Positions 6,761-13,834 of a DNA stretch of 17,038 nt are shown here, in pieces (position 1 is the first letter of the stretch; the number at the start of each line of letters is the position of its first letter). Source of the stretch: AC-69 sp035701505 (lineage in GTDB: Bacteria > Actinomycetota > UBA4738 > HRBIN12). The stretch is from positions 1 through 17,038 of the forward strand of contig DASSSA010000111.1 in NCBI GenBank assembly GCA_035701505.1. The letters are read 5' to 3'. The notes beneath the pieces are model-generated. The model ran no database searches. It saw only the letters and a list, made by a program, of their open reading frames with translations, and was not told the origin of the DNA. The position numbers were made by a program, and so were the translations under genes.

Positions 6761-7489
6761 TCACTCCGTGAACTTGTAACCGAGCCCTCGAACCGTCACG
6801 AGGTGCACCGGATGGTGAGGGTTCTCTTCGATCTTGCGCCGCAACCGTTTCACGTGGACGTCCAGGGTTTTCGTGTCCCCGAAGTAGTCGGGCCCCCAGA
6901 TCTGCTCGATGAGGAACTCGCGGGTCAGCAGCCTGCCCTTCCGCCGGAGGAACGTCTCCAACAGGTCGAACTCCTTCGGCGGCAACGAGATCGCCTCGCC
7001 GCGGACCGTCACCTCGTGACGGGCCACGTCCATACTGACGGGCCCCCCAGTCAACACCTCGTCGCGGGTCGGCGCGGCCGACTGGGGACGAGCCCGGCGC
7101 AGGTTCGCCCTGACCCTCGAGACGAGCTCGCGGACGGAGAACGGCTTGGTGACGTAGTCGTCGGCCCCCAGCTCGAGTCCGGCCACCTTGTCCGCCTCCG
7201 AGTCCTTGGCCGTGACCATGATGATGGGCACGTCCGACTCGGCCCTGATCGCGCGGCAGACATCGAGTCCAGATACTTCGGGCAGCATGAGGTCGAGGAT
7301 CACCAGGGTAGGCTCATCGACCCGGAAGCGCTCGAGAGCGGCCCGGCCGTCGGACGCCACCGTCACGGCATAGCCCTCTCGCTCCAGGTTGTACCGAACC
7401 GTGTCCGCCAGGGAGGCCTCGTCCTCGACGACGAGGATCCTGGCCGGCTCAGCCCGCGTCTGGGGTGATGTCGACGGGGTGGGAGGCAT
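6761..7489 (-). CDS. phoB: PhoB/RegX3-type response regulator (OmpR family)
   Basis: This 242-aa transcription factor should activate phosphate-starvation genes when phosphorylated by the PhoR-type kinase. The receiver domain (about 17-130) has the acidic pocket E22-D23, phosphoacceptor D66 in LVILDLMLP, T93 and K115 in DYVTKPFS. The winged-helix DNA-binding domain (about 145-242) shows the OmpR/PhoB pattern LPPKEFDLLETFLRRKGRLL, the recognition region TLDVHVKRLRRKIE and the wing VTVRGLGYKF. It is the last gene of the pst run. The ATG at 7489 overlaps the end of phoU by 41 nt, and no later start exists before the first strand. An upstream in-frame start would add only Ser/Thr-rich sequence. 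The kinase is not adjacent but lies divergent from pstS at the other end of the operon. The assignment to phosphate control rests on sequence type plus position. Confidence 0.93.
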   Translation of the reverse strand: MPPTPSTSPQTRAEPARILVVEDEASLADTVRYNLEREGYAVTVASDGRAALERFRVDEPTLVILDLMLPEVSGLDVCRAIRAESDVPIIMVTAKDSEADKVAGLELGADDYVTKPFSVRELVSRVRANLRRARPQSAAPTRDEVLTGGPVSMDVARHEVTVRGEAISLPPKEFDLLETFLRRKGRLLTREFLIEQIWGPDYFGDTKTLDVHVKRLRRKIEENPHHPVHLVTVRGLGYKFTE

Positions 7490-8141
7490 CGGTGAACTCG
7501 CGGAATTCCCCTGTGAGCAGGAATCCGACCTGCTCACCGATGTCGACCGAGTGGTCACCGACGCGCTCGAGCTGGCGGGCGACCAGGATCATCCGAAGGC
7601 CCCAATTGAGGAGCTCGGGGTCTCTGGCCAGTGCGGCCACCTCCTTGTACATCCCGAGGTTCAGTCGGTCCACCGGGTCGTCCATCTCCGGCAGTCGAAG
7701 GCACAACTCGAGGTCACGCCGGCGGAACGCCTCCATGGCCGTTCGGATCATCGGACGGACCACGTCGTCCATCTCTCGGATGTGGGCCTGGATGGATTGA
7801 CTCGTGGGCAGGTGGCGGACGGACAGATAGATCTTCGCGATGTTGACGGCCATGTCGCCGATCCGCTCCAGGTGGAGATTGGAGTGCAGGATCACCGAGA
7901 TCAGGCGAAGGTCTCCGGCCACCGGGGTCTGGAGAGCCATCACCTGCAGGACCCGGTTCTCGATCGACATGTACTTCTCGTCGATCTCGTCGTCTGCCGC
8001 GACAACCTCGTGGGCCTGGGCGTCCTCGTGCTCGATGAGCGCGCCCACGGCCTTGCCGACCGCACGCTCGGACAGCTCCCCCATCCCCAGGATGTCGAGC
8101 TCGAGCATCTCGAGCTCTTCGTGGAAATGGGTTCGCGCCAT
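7449..8141 (-). CDS. phoU: Phosphate signalling protein PhoU
   Basis: PhoU is a cytosolic negative regulator that links the Pst transporter to the PhoR kinase and limits phosphate uptake. The 230-aa protein has the two expected three-helix repeats. Each carries the metal-binding motif: LERIGDMAVNIAKI (91-104) and LERVGDHSVDIGEQ (191-204). The length is standard for the family. Its ATG at 8141 shares one base with the pstB stop (TGATG), indicating translational coupling, and its 3' end overlaps phoB. The N-terminus (MARTHFHEELEMLELDILGMG) fits the family. It is unrelated in architecture to the PhoU-like repeats in the 1490-2689 protein, which carry RCK_C domains. Confidence 0.95.
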   Translation of the reverse strand: MARTHFHEELEMLELDILGMGELSERAVGKAVGALIEHEDAQAHEVVAADDEIDEKYMSIENRVLQVMALQTPVAGDLRLISVILHSNLHLERIGDMAVNIAKIYLSVRHLPTSQSIQAHIREMDDVVRPMIRTAMEAFRRRDLELCLRLPEMDDPVDRLNLGMYKEVAALARDPELLNWGLRMILVARQLERVGDHSVDIGEQVGFLLTGEFREFTDASHPVDITPDAG

Positions 8142-9037
8142 CAACCGAACCGTCCCGTGATGTAATCCTCGGTCCGCGTGTCGCTCGGGTGGGTGAACAG
8201 GACCTCCGTGTCGTCGAACTCGACCACGAACCCCGTCCGGTGACCTTCGGTGTCCACGTCCACGGTGAAGAACGCCGTTCGGTCGGAGACGCGGGCCGCC
8301 TGTTGCATGTTGTGGGTGACGATCACGATCGTGTAGTCGGCCACCAGCTGGCGCATCAGCTCCTCGATCCTGGAAGTGGCGATGGGGTCGAGGGCCGAGC
8401 ACGGCTCGTCCATGAGGATCACGTCCGGCTGCACAGCGATGGCCCGAGCGATGCACAGCCGCTGTTGCTGCCCGCCCGACAGGGCCATGGCGGAGTTCTT
8501 GAGCTTTCCCTTGACCTCATCCCAGAGCGCCGCCTTGTGCAGGGACGCTTCCACCAGCTCGTCCATGTTCCCCTTGAACCCGGCGATCCGGGGACCGAAG
8601 GCCACGTTCTCGTAGACCGACTTGGGGAACGGGTTCGGCTTCTGGAACACCATGCCGATACGCCGGCGAACCTCGACGGGGTCGATCCGCCGGTCGTACA
8701 GGTCGATCCCGTGATACAGCACCTGCCCTTCGACCCGCGCCCCCTCGATCAGATCGTTCATCCGGTTGAAGCACCGCAGGACCGTGGTTTTCCCACAGCC
8801 CGAGGGGCCGATCAGGGCGGTGATCTCGTTCTTCCTGATCGGCAGGGTAACGTCGCGAACGGCGCGGAAGTCGCCGTAGTAGGCGCTGACGTCGCGGACG
8901 TCGAAGACCAGCTCCCGCTCGGCCTCGCTACGCCGCCGGGCGGGCTCTGGGGTCTGGATCGTGACCTTGGGTTCGGCCTCTTCCTGGCTCCCCGTCGCAG
9001 CCACCTTCACGTCCATGGGCTCACCACTTTCGCTCAT
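8141..9037 (-). CDS. pstB: Phosphate ABC transporter ATP-binding protein PstB
   Basis: This is the ATPase subunit of the high-affinity phosphate importer PstSCAB. The 298-aa protein has Walker A GPSGCGKT (77-84), a Q-loop in MVFQKPNPFPKS (129-140, typical of PstB), the signature LSGGQQQR (186-193), Walker B VILMDEP (206-212) and H-loop histidine 242 (VTHNMQQAAR). The C-terminal GHRTGFVVEFDDTEVLFTHP segment and the YITGRFG ending are PstB hallmarks. About 40 residues precede the first strand, longer than usual, and are rich in Glu, Pro and Ser; they look disordered. A later start inside this leader is possible. The ATG at 9037 overlaps the pstA stop by 17 nt. Confidence 0.96.
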   Translation of the reverse strand: MSESGEPMDVKVAATGSQEEAEPKVTIQTPEPARRRSEAERELVFDVRDVSAYYGDFRAVRDVTLPIRKNEITALIGPSGCGKTTVLRCFNRMNDLIEGARVEGQVLYHGIDLYDRRIDPVEVRRRIGMVFQKPNPFPKSVYENVAFGPRIAGFKGNMDELVEASLHKAALWDEVKGKLKNSAMALSGGQQQRLCIARAIAVQPDVILMDEPCSALDPIATSRIEELMRQLVADYTIVIVTHNMQQAARVSDRTAFFTVDVDTEGHRTGFVVEFDDTEVLFTHPSDTRTEDYITGRFG

Positions 9038-9962
9038 AGCGGTTCCTCAACACGATGGCCACGGAGTTCACCACCAAGATGGTACCGAGCAGGACCATGA
9101 TGGCGGCGGCCGTGAGCTGCTGGAACTGCTGGAAGGACCGCGACCAGTCGAACACGATGGTCGGGAGGGTCGTGTATTGCCCCCGGAGGGTCTCCAGGAG
9201 GCTTCCGCTCCCCGTGGCCAGGAATCCAGTCACCGCCCCGACGAGCAGGAGCGGCGCGGTCTCTCCGAAAGCCCTGGCGAGGGACAGGATCGTGCCGGTG
9301 AGCACGCCGGGGGCCGCGTAGGGTAGGACGTGGCTCCGAACGACCTCCCACCGCGTAGCTCCAACGCCGTAGGCGGCCTCGCGGATGCTCTGGGGGACGG
9401 CCCGGAGCGCCTCCATGGTCGTGATGATGACGATGGGCATCACTAGCACCGCGAGGGTCAGCCCCCCCGAGATGTAGCTCACCCCGCGCTCGCCCCCACC
9501 CGGACCGGTGATGCGTCGCAGGAAGTCCACGAAGATCACCAGGCCGAGGATGCCGTACACGATGGCCGGCACCCCCGCGAGGTTCCGGATGTTGGTCACG
9601 ATGAGGCGGGTGAGCCTGGTGTCTCGCGCGTACTCCTCGAGGTAGACGGCCGCCCCGATCCCTAGGGGGAAGGCCAGCAAGGCGACGAAGATCATCAGGA
9701 TCAGCGAGCCGATCAAGCCCTGGGCCACCCCGGCGCGTTGCGGCAGACTCGACTTTGGCGAGGTCAGAAAATCCATCCCCCGCTCGGCGAACACGGGCCA
9801 CCCCTGCCGCACGATCGATAAGAGCAGGGTGGCGAGGATCAGCAGGGCCACGAGCAGGGTGAGGAGCAGCAACCCTTCGAACAGCCTGCCGCGGAGCTCT
9901 CGGCGCCGCCCACGGAGCAGCAGGTCGACCGAGCCGACCGTGGCGCTGGTTGAGGCCACCAT
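9021..9962 (-). CDS. pstA: Phosphate ABC transporter permease PstA
   Basis: This is the second permease of the PstSCAB importer, in the cytoplasmic membrane. The 313-aa protein has about six membrane helices, the first at residues 28-50. The binding-protein-dependent permease loop (EAA motif) reads IREAAYGVGATRWEV (193-207), followed by the PstA-type SLARAFGETAPLL (227-239). This loop contacts PstB. The ATG at 9962 shares a base with the pstC stop (TGATG). The open frame continues upstream across pstC, but that extension is Arg/Gly-rich shadow sequence without homologous motifs. The length is normal for PstA. Confidence 0.95.
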   Translation of the reverse strand: MVASTSATVGSVDLLLRGRRRELRGRLFEGLLLLTLLVALLILATLLLSIVRQGWPVFAERGMDFLTSPKSSLPQRAGVAQGLIGSLILMIFVALLAFPLGIGAAVYLEEYARDTRLTRLIVTNIRNLAGVPAIVYGILGLVIFVDFLRRITGPGGGERGVSYISGGLTLAVLVMPIVIITTMEALRAVPQSIREAAYGVGATRWEVVRSHVLPYAAPGVLTGTILSLARAFGETAPLLLVGAVTGFLATGSGSLLETLRGQYTTLPTIVFDWSRSFQQFQQLTAAAIMVLLGTILVVNSVAIVLRNRYERKW

Positions 9963-10909
9963 CAGTACCGCTGCCTCACTCGCCGGACGAACCGGTCGCT
10001 GATCAGGTTGAGACCGAACGTCAGGACGAACAGGATCAGTCCCACGAAGAACAGGCTGTTGAACGCTTGGTCGGCCCCGCGAACCTGGTCCGAGCCGATG
10101 GCCAGGGACGTCATCGCGGCGGTCATCGTCTGACCCGGGCGGAAGACGTTCCAGGTGAACAGGGAGCCTCCCGTGCCGCCCGCAGCGATGGCCACCACCA
10201 TCGTCTCCCCGATCGCCCGGGAGACGCCGAGGATGAGCGCCGCCATGATGCCGGACACCGCCGCCGGCACCACGACCCGCAGGCTGACCGACATCCGCTT
10301 CGCACCGAGGCCGTAGGCGGCCTCCCGGAGCGCCCCGGGCACCGCATGCATCGCGTCCTCGGCCACCGAGGCGACCAGCGGGATGACCAGGATCCCGACC
10401 CCGATACCGGCGGCGGCGAGGCTGAAGATCCCGGCCTCGCTGTCGAGGCGGCGGACGATCTCCGGGCTGATGAACGTGAGCGCGAAGAACCCGATGACGA
10501 CGCTCGGGACGCTGGCCAGCGTCTCCAGGATCGGCTTCAGGGTTCGCCGCACCCGCGGCTGCGCGTACTCGGAGAGGTAGATGGCGGCCCCCAGGCCGAG
10601 CGGCGCGGCCACCAGCATGCCAACCCCGGTGACGAGCAGCGTCCCCACGAAGATCGTTCGCAGGTCGTACATCCCTTGGCGGGGGAACCAACCCGGAGCC
10701 ACCAGGTTGGTCAGGTCGATGTTGGCCAGGAAGGCGATGGCCTTCCCAAGGAGGGAAAGAACGATCAGCGCGCTCACGATCATCGACAGGAACGCTGCGG
10801 CGAAGAACAGCCGATGAATGATCAGCTCCTTCCGCCGCCGCCGAGCGCTGCCGCGCAGGCTTTCCGGCGTGAACTCTCCGCGGATGGATTCCCCGAAGGT
10901 GGTGTTCAT
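9962..10909 (-). CDS. pstC: Phosphate ABC transporter permease PstC
   Basis: This is the first permease of the PstSCAB importer. The 315-aa protein has a basic cytosolic N-terminus (SARRRRKELI, 21-30), a first helix at about 33-57, and five further helices. The EAA loop is LREAAYGLGAKRMSV (194-208), followed by GVSRAIGETMVV (228-239), the usual PstC motif. An IETLASVPSVVIG-like stretch (128-140) is also characteristic. It starts at ATG 10909, 86 nt after the pstS stop. A strong hairpin lies in that gap, which probably lowers expression of pstC and downstream genes relative to pstS. Confidence 0.95.
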   Translation of the reverse strand: MNTTFGESIRGEFTPESLRGSARRRRKELIIHRLFFAAAFLSMIVSALIVLSLLGKAIAFLANIDLTNLVAPGWFPRQGMYDLRTIFVGTLLVTGVGMLVAAPLGLGAAIYLSEYAQPRVRRTLKPILETLASVPSVVIGFFALTFISPEIVRRLDSEAGIFSLAAAGIGVGILVIPLVASVAEDAMHAVPGALREAAYGLGAKRMSVSLRVVVPAAVSGIMAALILGVSRAIGETMVVAIAAGGTGGSLFTWNVFRPGQTMTAAMTSLAIGSDQVRGADQAFNSLFFVGLILFVLTFGLNLISDRFVRRVRQRY

Positions 10910-10945
10910 CCCGTGCGTACCTTACCCCGTCGCTCTCGAGCCCAG

Positions 10946-10978
10946 GAGGGCCGGGCGGTCTGCGACCGCCCGGCCCTC
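10946..10978 (-). terminator. Strong hairpin between pstS and pstC (attenuator or processing site)
   Basis: GAGGGCCGGGCGGTC (10946-10960) and its exact complement (10964-10978) form a perfect 15-bp stem with a 3-nt loop, 17 nt after the pstS stop. On the minus strand no T-run follows, so it is not a classical intrinsic terminator. In other bacteria, binding-protein genes are made in excess over permease genes by such intergenic stems, which stabilise the upstream mRNA or partly terminate transcription. The symmetric stem would also form on the plus strand, but no plus-strand gene ends here. Confidence 0.75.
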
Positions 10979-10995
10979 GTCGGGTTGCCGTTGTG

Positions 10996-12024
10996 CTAAG
11001 CGGATGCCTTCGACCACGCGACCCGGGAGGTCTCGATCTGGTCCGTGGGAAGGTCGACGTATCCGACCTGCTGGACGGCGCTCACGATCCCCTCGTCGCC
11101 CATGTAGAAGTCCACGTATGCCTTCAGGGCGGGGTTCTCAGCGATCTGTGCCTCGTTGACGTAGATGTAGAGCGTCCGCGAGAGCGGATAGCTGTGGTCG
11201 GCGATAGTCTCCCGACTGGGAGCCACGCAACCGGTGCCCCCGTCGACCTGAAGGATGTCGATCTGGCTGGCCGCCTGCTCCGCGTAGGCGAAGCCGACGA
11301 AGCCCAGCGCTCCGGGGTCGCCCTCCATGGCCTGGATGATCACGTTGTCGTTGGCCGACGCCTGGTAGTCGGGCCGCAGGGCCGCCGCCTTGTCCTCGGC
11401 CAGCCCGCGGTCCAGGGCGGTGTCCTCGATGCCGGCCAGGTCGATGAACGCGTCATAGGTCCCCGACTCCTGGCCCGGGGCCGTGATCTGCAGCGGCAGA
11501 TCCGGCAGATTCCCGGTGCCGTCGACCTCCTTGTCCAACGTGTCCGCGTCCGACCAGGTCTTGAAGCCCTGCGATTCCGGACCGAACAGCGCGTACAAGT
11601 CACCGGTGTTCAGGCAGGTCACCGCCGAGTTGTCCGGGTTCGTCATGACGGTGATCCCGTCGTAGCCAACGGCAAGCTCCACCCAGCTGATGCCGTTCTG
11701 CTTGCACGCTTGCTTCTCCTCCGGCTCGATGGCCCGGGACGCGTCGTTGATGTCGGTCTCGCCCTTGCAGAACAGAACGAACCCATCGCTCGTCCCGGGC
11801 CCGTCCACGCTGATCTGGACGTCGGGGTTCGCGGAGGAGAACTCCTCGGCGACGAGCGATGAGATCGGCTGGACCGTCGACGAGCCCGAGACCGCGACGC
11901 TGCCCGACAGCGCAGGCGTTCCCGACCCCGAGCCGGCGTTGTCCCCACTGGAACAGGCGGCTCCCAGCACCGCAAGAACCGAGAGGCCGGCCACGACGAT
12001 CGATGCTGCCCTACTCATGCTCAT
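10996..12024 (-). CDS. pstS: Phosphate-binding lipoprotein PstS
   Basis: This is the extracytoplasmic phosphate receptor of the Pst importer. The 342-aa precursor has a hydrophobic signal sequence (residues 5-23) ending in a lipobox-like LGAA-C24, so it is probably lipid-anchored. A Gly/Ser-rich linker follows. Phosphate-contact motifs are visible: VSGSSTVQPI (45-54), DGPGTSDGF (74-82), DINDASRAI (91-99) and, further on, QESGTYDAF. These correspond to the loops that hydrogen-bond phosphate in PstS. The start ATG at 12024 has a strong AAGGAGGA Shine-Dalgarno ending 3 nt upstream. The open frame extends to 12105, but that extension lies upstream of the ribosome site. A PHO box and putative -10 lie further upstream. 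A strong hairpin follows the stop, before pstC. Confidence 0.96.
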   Translation of the reverse strand: MSMSRAASIVVAGLSVLAVLGAACSSGDNAGSGSGTPALSGSVAVSGSSTVQPISSLVAEEFSSANPDVQISVDGPGTSDGFVLFCKGETDINDASRAIEPEEKQACKQNGISWVELAVGYDGITVMTNPDNSAVTCLNTGDLYALFGPESQGFKTWSDADTLDKEVDGTGNLPDLPLQITAPGQESGTYDAFIDLAGIEDTALDRGLAEDKAAALRPDYQASANDNVIIQAMEGDPGALGFVGFAYAEQAASQIDILQVDGGTGCVAPSRETIADHSYPLSRTLYIYVNEAQIAENPALKAYVDFYMGDEGIVSAVQQVGYVDLPTDQIETSRVAWSKASA

Positions 12025-12139
12025 CTTTCCTCCTTGCTCGAATTCGGAAAGGGCGAACGGGAGGACGGCAGGAGAGAGGTGCCGGGCCGTCCCCCCGTCG
12101 ACCACAGTGCACGTCTGCGGCGGCCCTTCATCGACCTCG

Positions 12140-12145
12140 AGCGTA
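12140..12145 (-). promoter_or_regulatory. Putative -10 element of pstS
   Basis: TACGCT on the minus strand lies 9 nt downstream of the last PHO-like unit, where a PhoB-type activator would replace the -35 contact. It implies transcription start near 12133 and a pstS leader of about 110 nt. Confidence 0.4.
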
Positions 12146-12154
12146 GGTGGGTGG

Positions 12155-12194
12155 GGTGACTGCCCATGGGCTCACAGATGAACGCTCGGTGAAC
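12155..12194 (-). promoter_or_regulatory. PHO box upstream of pstS
   Basis: Read toward pstS, GTTCACC (12194-12188), N4 and GTTCATC (12183-12177) form a direct repeat with an 11-nt period, matching the GTTCACC-type PHO box bound by actinobacterial phosphate response regulators. Two further 11-nt steps give a degenerate unit and AGTCACC (12161-12155). The site lies about 150 nt upstream of the pstS ATG. It is the likely target of the PhoB-type regulator encoded at the end of the same operon. Confidence 0.75.
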
Positions 12195-12336
12195 GACCGG
12201 CCGCGGCTACCGCCGGAGGAAGGTCGGCGGCACTGTTCCCTCGCACGCGGACCGTGGCTCTCGACCCTGACCGTATGCCTGCACGATGAAACCTCGGGAA
12301 CCGCCCCGCGAACGCTGGATGAAGGATCGCCCCTTC

Positions 12337-12349
12337 TACACTTGCGATC
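12337..12349 (+). promoter_or_regulatory. Leaderless -10 element of the sensor kinase
   Basis: TACACT (12337-12342) followed by TGCGATC and ATG at 12350. The hexamer and its 7-nt distance are identical to the acetyltransferase promoter at 5680. No Shine-Dalgarno and no clear -35 are present. Confidence 0.5.
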
Positions 12350-13501
12350 ATGGAATGGGTCCTCGGGGTCGGGGCGGGGCTGGTGGTCGCGGCAACGACC
12401 GCCGTCGCGATCCGCGAGCGCCGTTCGGCGGACCGGTCCCGGCGCGCTGCCGAGCTGCTCAGAGGGTCATCCGCGGATCTGCAAGAGCGCGTGCGGTCCC
12501 TGGATGAGGACAGGTCCAACATGGAGAACGTCCTGTCGTCCATGGAGGAAGGGGTGGTGTTGGTGGGACCCGCCGGCCGGGTCCGGCTCTCCAACCCGGC
12601 CGCCGAACGCCTCCTCGGGACGAGGCACCTCACGATATCGGGGCTGCTGCCGATGGCCTTCCAGGAGGCCGCCCGCAGGGCGGCGGCGGGCGGAGGGGCG
12701 GACGTAGTGGAGGTCGAGACCGGCTCCCCCAGCCGATGGGCTCGAGCCACCGCGATCCCGGTCGGAGACGACGGGTCCGTCCTGCTCGTCGTGCGCGACG
12801 TGACCGAGGCCAAGCGCCTGGAGGCGGTGCGCCGCGACTTCGTGGCCAACGCCTCGCACGAGCTCAAGACGCCGGCCGCCTCGATCCAAGCCGCCGGGGA
12901 GACGATCCGGTCGGCGGCTCGCGACGATCCCTCGGTCATCCCCCGATTCGCCGAGCAGCTGGAACGCGAGGCGTTTCGCCTGTCCCGCATCGTGTCGGAT
13001 CTGCTCGACCTCTCACGCCTGGAGACGGGCGACAAGCTGGACGAGGAGGTCCGTCTGGACCAGGTAGTGAAGGAGGAACGGGACCGGTTCGAGGAGACGG
13101 CCCGAGAGGGCGGGCTCACGTTGTCGATCGATCTCGGGCCGGTTCCGCCGGTACGCGGATCGGCCCGGGACCTCTCGCTCCTGGTTCGCAACCTCGTGGA
13201 CAACGCCATCCGCTACACGAAGCCGGGGGGCAGGGTCGATGTGACCCTGTCCGGCGAGGACGAGGAAGTCGTGCTCTCAGTGGCCGACACTGGCGTGGGC
13301 ATCCCCACGAGGGAGCTGCCCCGGATCTTCGAGCGGTTCTACCGCGTCGACCGGGCTCGGTCCCGGGAGACCGGGGGGACGGGGCTCGGCCTGTCCATCG
13401 TCAAACACGTGATCGAGAACCACGGTGGGACGGTGAACGTCACGAGCGAGTTGGGCCGCGGCACATGCTTCGAGGTCCGCCTGCCCGCCGCCAGGACCTA
13501 G
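12350..13501 (+). CDS. phoR: PhoR/SenX3-type sensor histidine kinase
   Basis: This 383-aa membrane-bound kinase should phosphorylate the PhoB-type regulator at low phosphate. It has one N-terminal membrane helix (about 3-21), a basic and coiled segment (22-62), a PAS domain (about 63-150, with MEEGVVLVGPAGRVRLSNPA at its start), a HisKA domain with the phosphorylated H170 in FVANASHELKTP, and an ATPase domain. The ATPase domain carries N-box NLVDNAIRYT (281-290), G1 VADTGVGI (311-318), F-box RIFERFYRVDRARS and G2 GGTGLGLSIV (342-351). There is no extracytoplasmic sensor domain, as in SenX3/PhoR proteins that read phosphate through PstSCAB and PhoU. The gene is divergent from pstS and separated from its likely partner phoB by the whole pst operon. 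The start is set by the -10 box 7 nt upstream. Confidence 0.93.
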   Translation: MEWVLGVGAGLVVAATTAVAIRERRSADRSRRAAELLRGSSADLQERVRSLDEDRSNMENVLSSMEEGVVLVGPAGRVRLSNPAAERLLGTRHLTISGLLPMAFQEAARRAAAGGGADVVEVETGSPSRWARATAIPVGDDGSVLLVVRDVTEAKRLEAVRRDFVANASHELKTPAASIQAAGETIRSAARDDPSVIPRFAEQLEREAFRLSRIVSDLLDLSRLETGDKLDEEVRLDQVVKEERDRFEETAREGGLTLSIDLGPVPPVRGSARDLSLLVRNLVDNAIRYTKPGGRVDVTLSGEDEEVVLSVADTGVGIPTRELPRIFERFYRVDRARSRETGGTGLGLSIVKHVIENHGGTVNVTSELGRGTCFEVRLPAART

Positions 13502-13556
13502 GCGCCGGGAGGCTCGCCCGCGTTGGGTCTCAGTGGTCCGGGGCTCCGCGACTGTC

Positions 13557-13712
13557 TTACTGGGCCTTGGCCATGGTGGCCGTGATGTTCTCCGCGGCCT
13601 CCTGCGGGTCGATCTCCGCCGCCTCGGCGGCCTTCTGCAGTACCTCCATCGTGATATGCCGGGGATCGCCGTGATCCGCGTTCGGGTCACCGCAACCGCA
13701 TGACAGGCACAT
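13557..13712 (-). CDS. Small Cys-rich protein of unknown function
   Basis: The predicted 51-aa protein begins MCLSCGCGDPNADHGDP and continues into an amphipathic, alanine-rich helix (22-50, HITMEVLQKAAEAAEIDP...). C2, C5 and C7 plus H14 could bind a metal ion. The DPNADHGDP stretch with the following helical part looks like a conserved small actinobacterial protein, but I cannot name it. Coding is well supported: GGAAGGAGG ends 4 nt before the ATG at 13712, and TAA closes it at 13557. A minus-strand TACGAT (13762-13767) could be its -10. It is convergent with the kinase gene and divergent from the phosphomutase gene. There is no evidence linking it to phosphate control beyond position. Confidence 0.72.
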   Translation of the reverse strand: MCLSCGCGDPNADHGDPRHITMEVLQKAAEAAEIDPQEAAENITATMAKAQ

Positions 13713-13821
13713 GGGGCCTCCTTCCAAAGGTCGTTCCAGCACGAGCTTTCCCCAACCGTGAATCGTAATCCGGCACCTGGAGTTCGCCGGGAACGCCGCG
13801 TTCGGCCGATGGGGCCGGCGC

Positions 13822-13834
13822 TATCCTGCCCCCG
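13822..13834 (+). promoter_or_regulatory. Leaderless promoter of the phosphomutase trio
   Basis: TATCCT (13822-13827), 7 nt, then ATG at 13835, with no Shine-Dalgarno. It probably drives the run of closely packed plus-strand genes up to about 16892. The -35 is weak (TTCGGC around 13801). Confidence 0.5.

Larger units (their letters stand above)
12025..12349. promoter_or_regulatory. Divergent pstS/phoR regulatory region
   Basis: This 325-nt stretch between the starts of pstS (minus) and the sensor kinase (plus) has no gene of its own. From left to right it holds the pstS Shine-Dalgarno, a small inverted repeat GGACGGC/GCCGTCC (12063-12069 and 12086-12092) in the pstS leader, a putative pstS -10 (12140-12145), the PHO box (12155-12194), a degenerate partial copy of the PHO box (12307-12325), and the kinase -10 (12337-12342). 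Short open frames across it lack start signals and look like shadows. Confidence 0.75.

Noticed and set aside
6669..6764. Longer start for the zinc-ribbon protein
   Set aside because: The added residues are Arg/Pro-rich, overlap the end of phoB and precede a natural start at 6668.
9963..10691. A 556-aa extension of pstA across pstC
   Set aside because: The extension lies antiframe within pstC, is Arg/Gly/His-rich and has no motifs. The TGATG overlap marks the real pstA start.
10946..10978. Classical rho-independent terminator
   Set aside because: The stem is perfect but no T-run follows on either strand, so it is recorded as an attenuator or processing stem.
12172..13209. Long open frame opposite the kinase gene
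   Set aside because: Ser/Arg-rich shadow of a high-GC gene. The plus strand has all histidine-kinase motifs in order.
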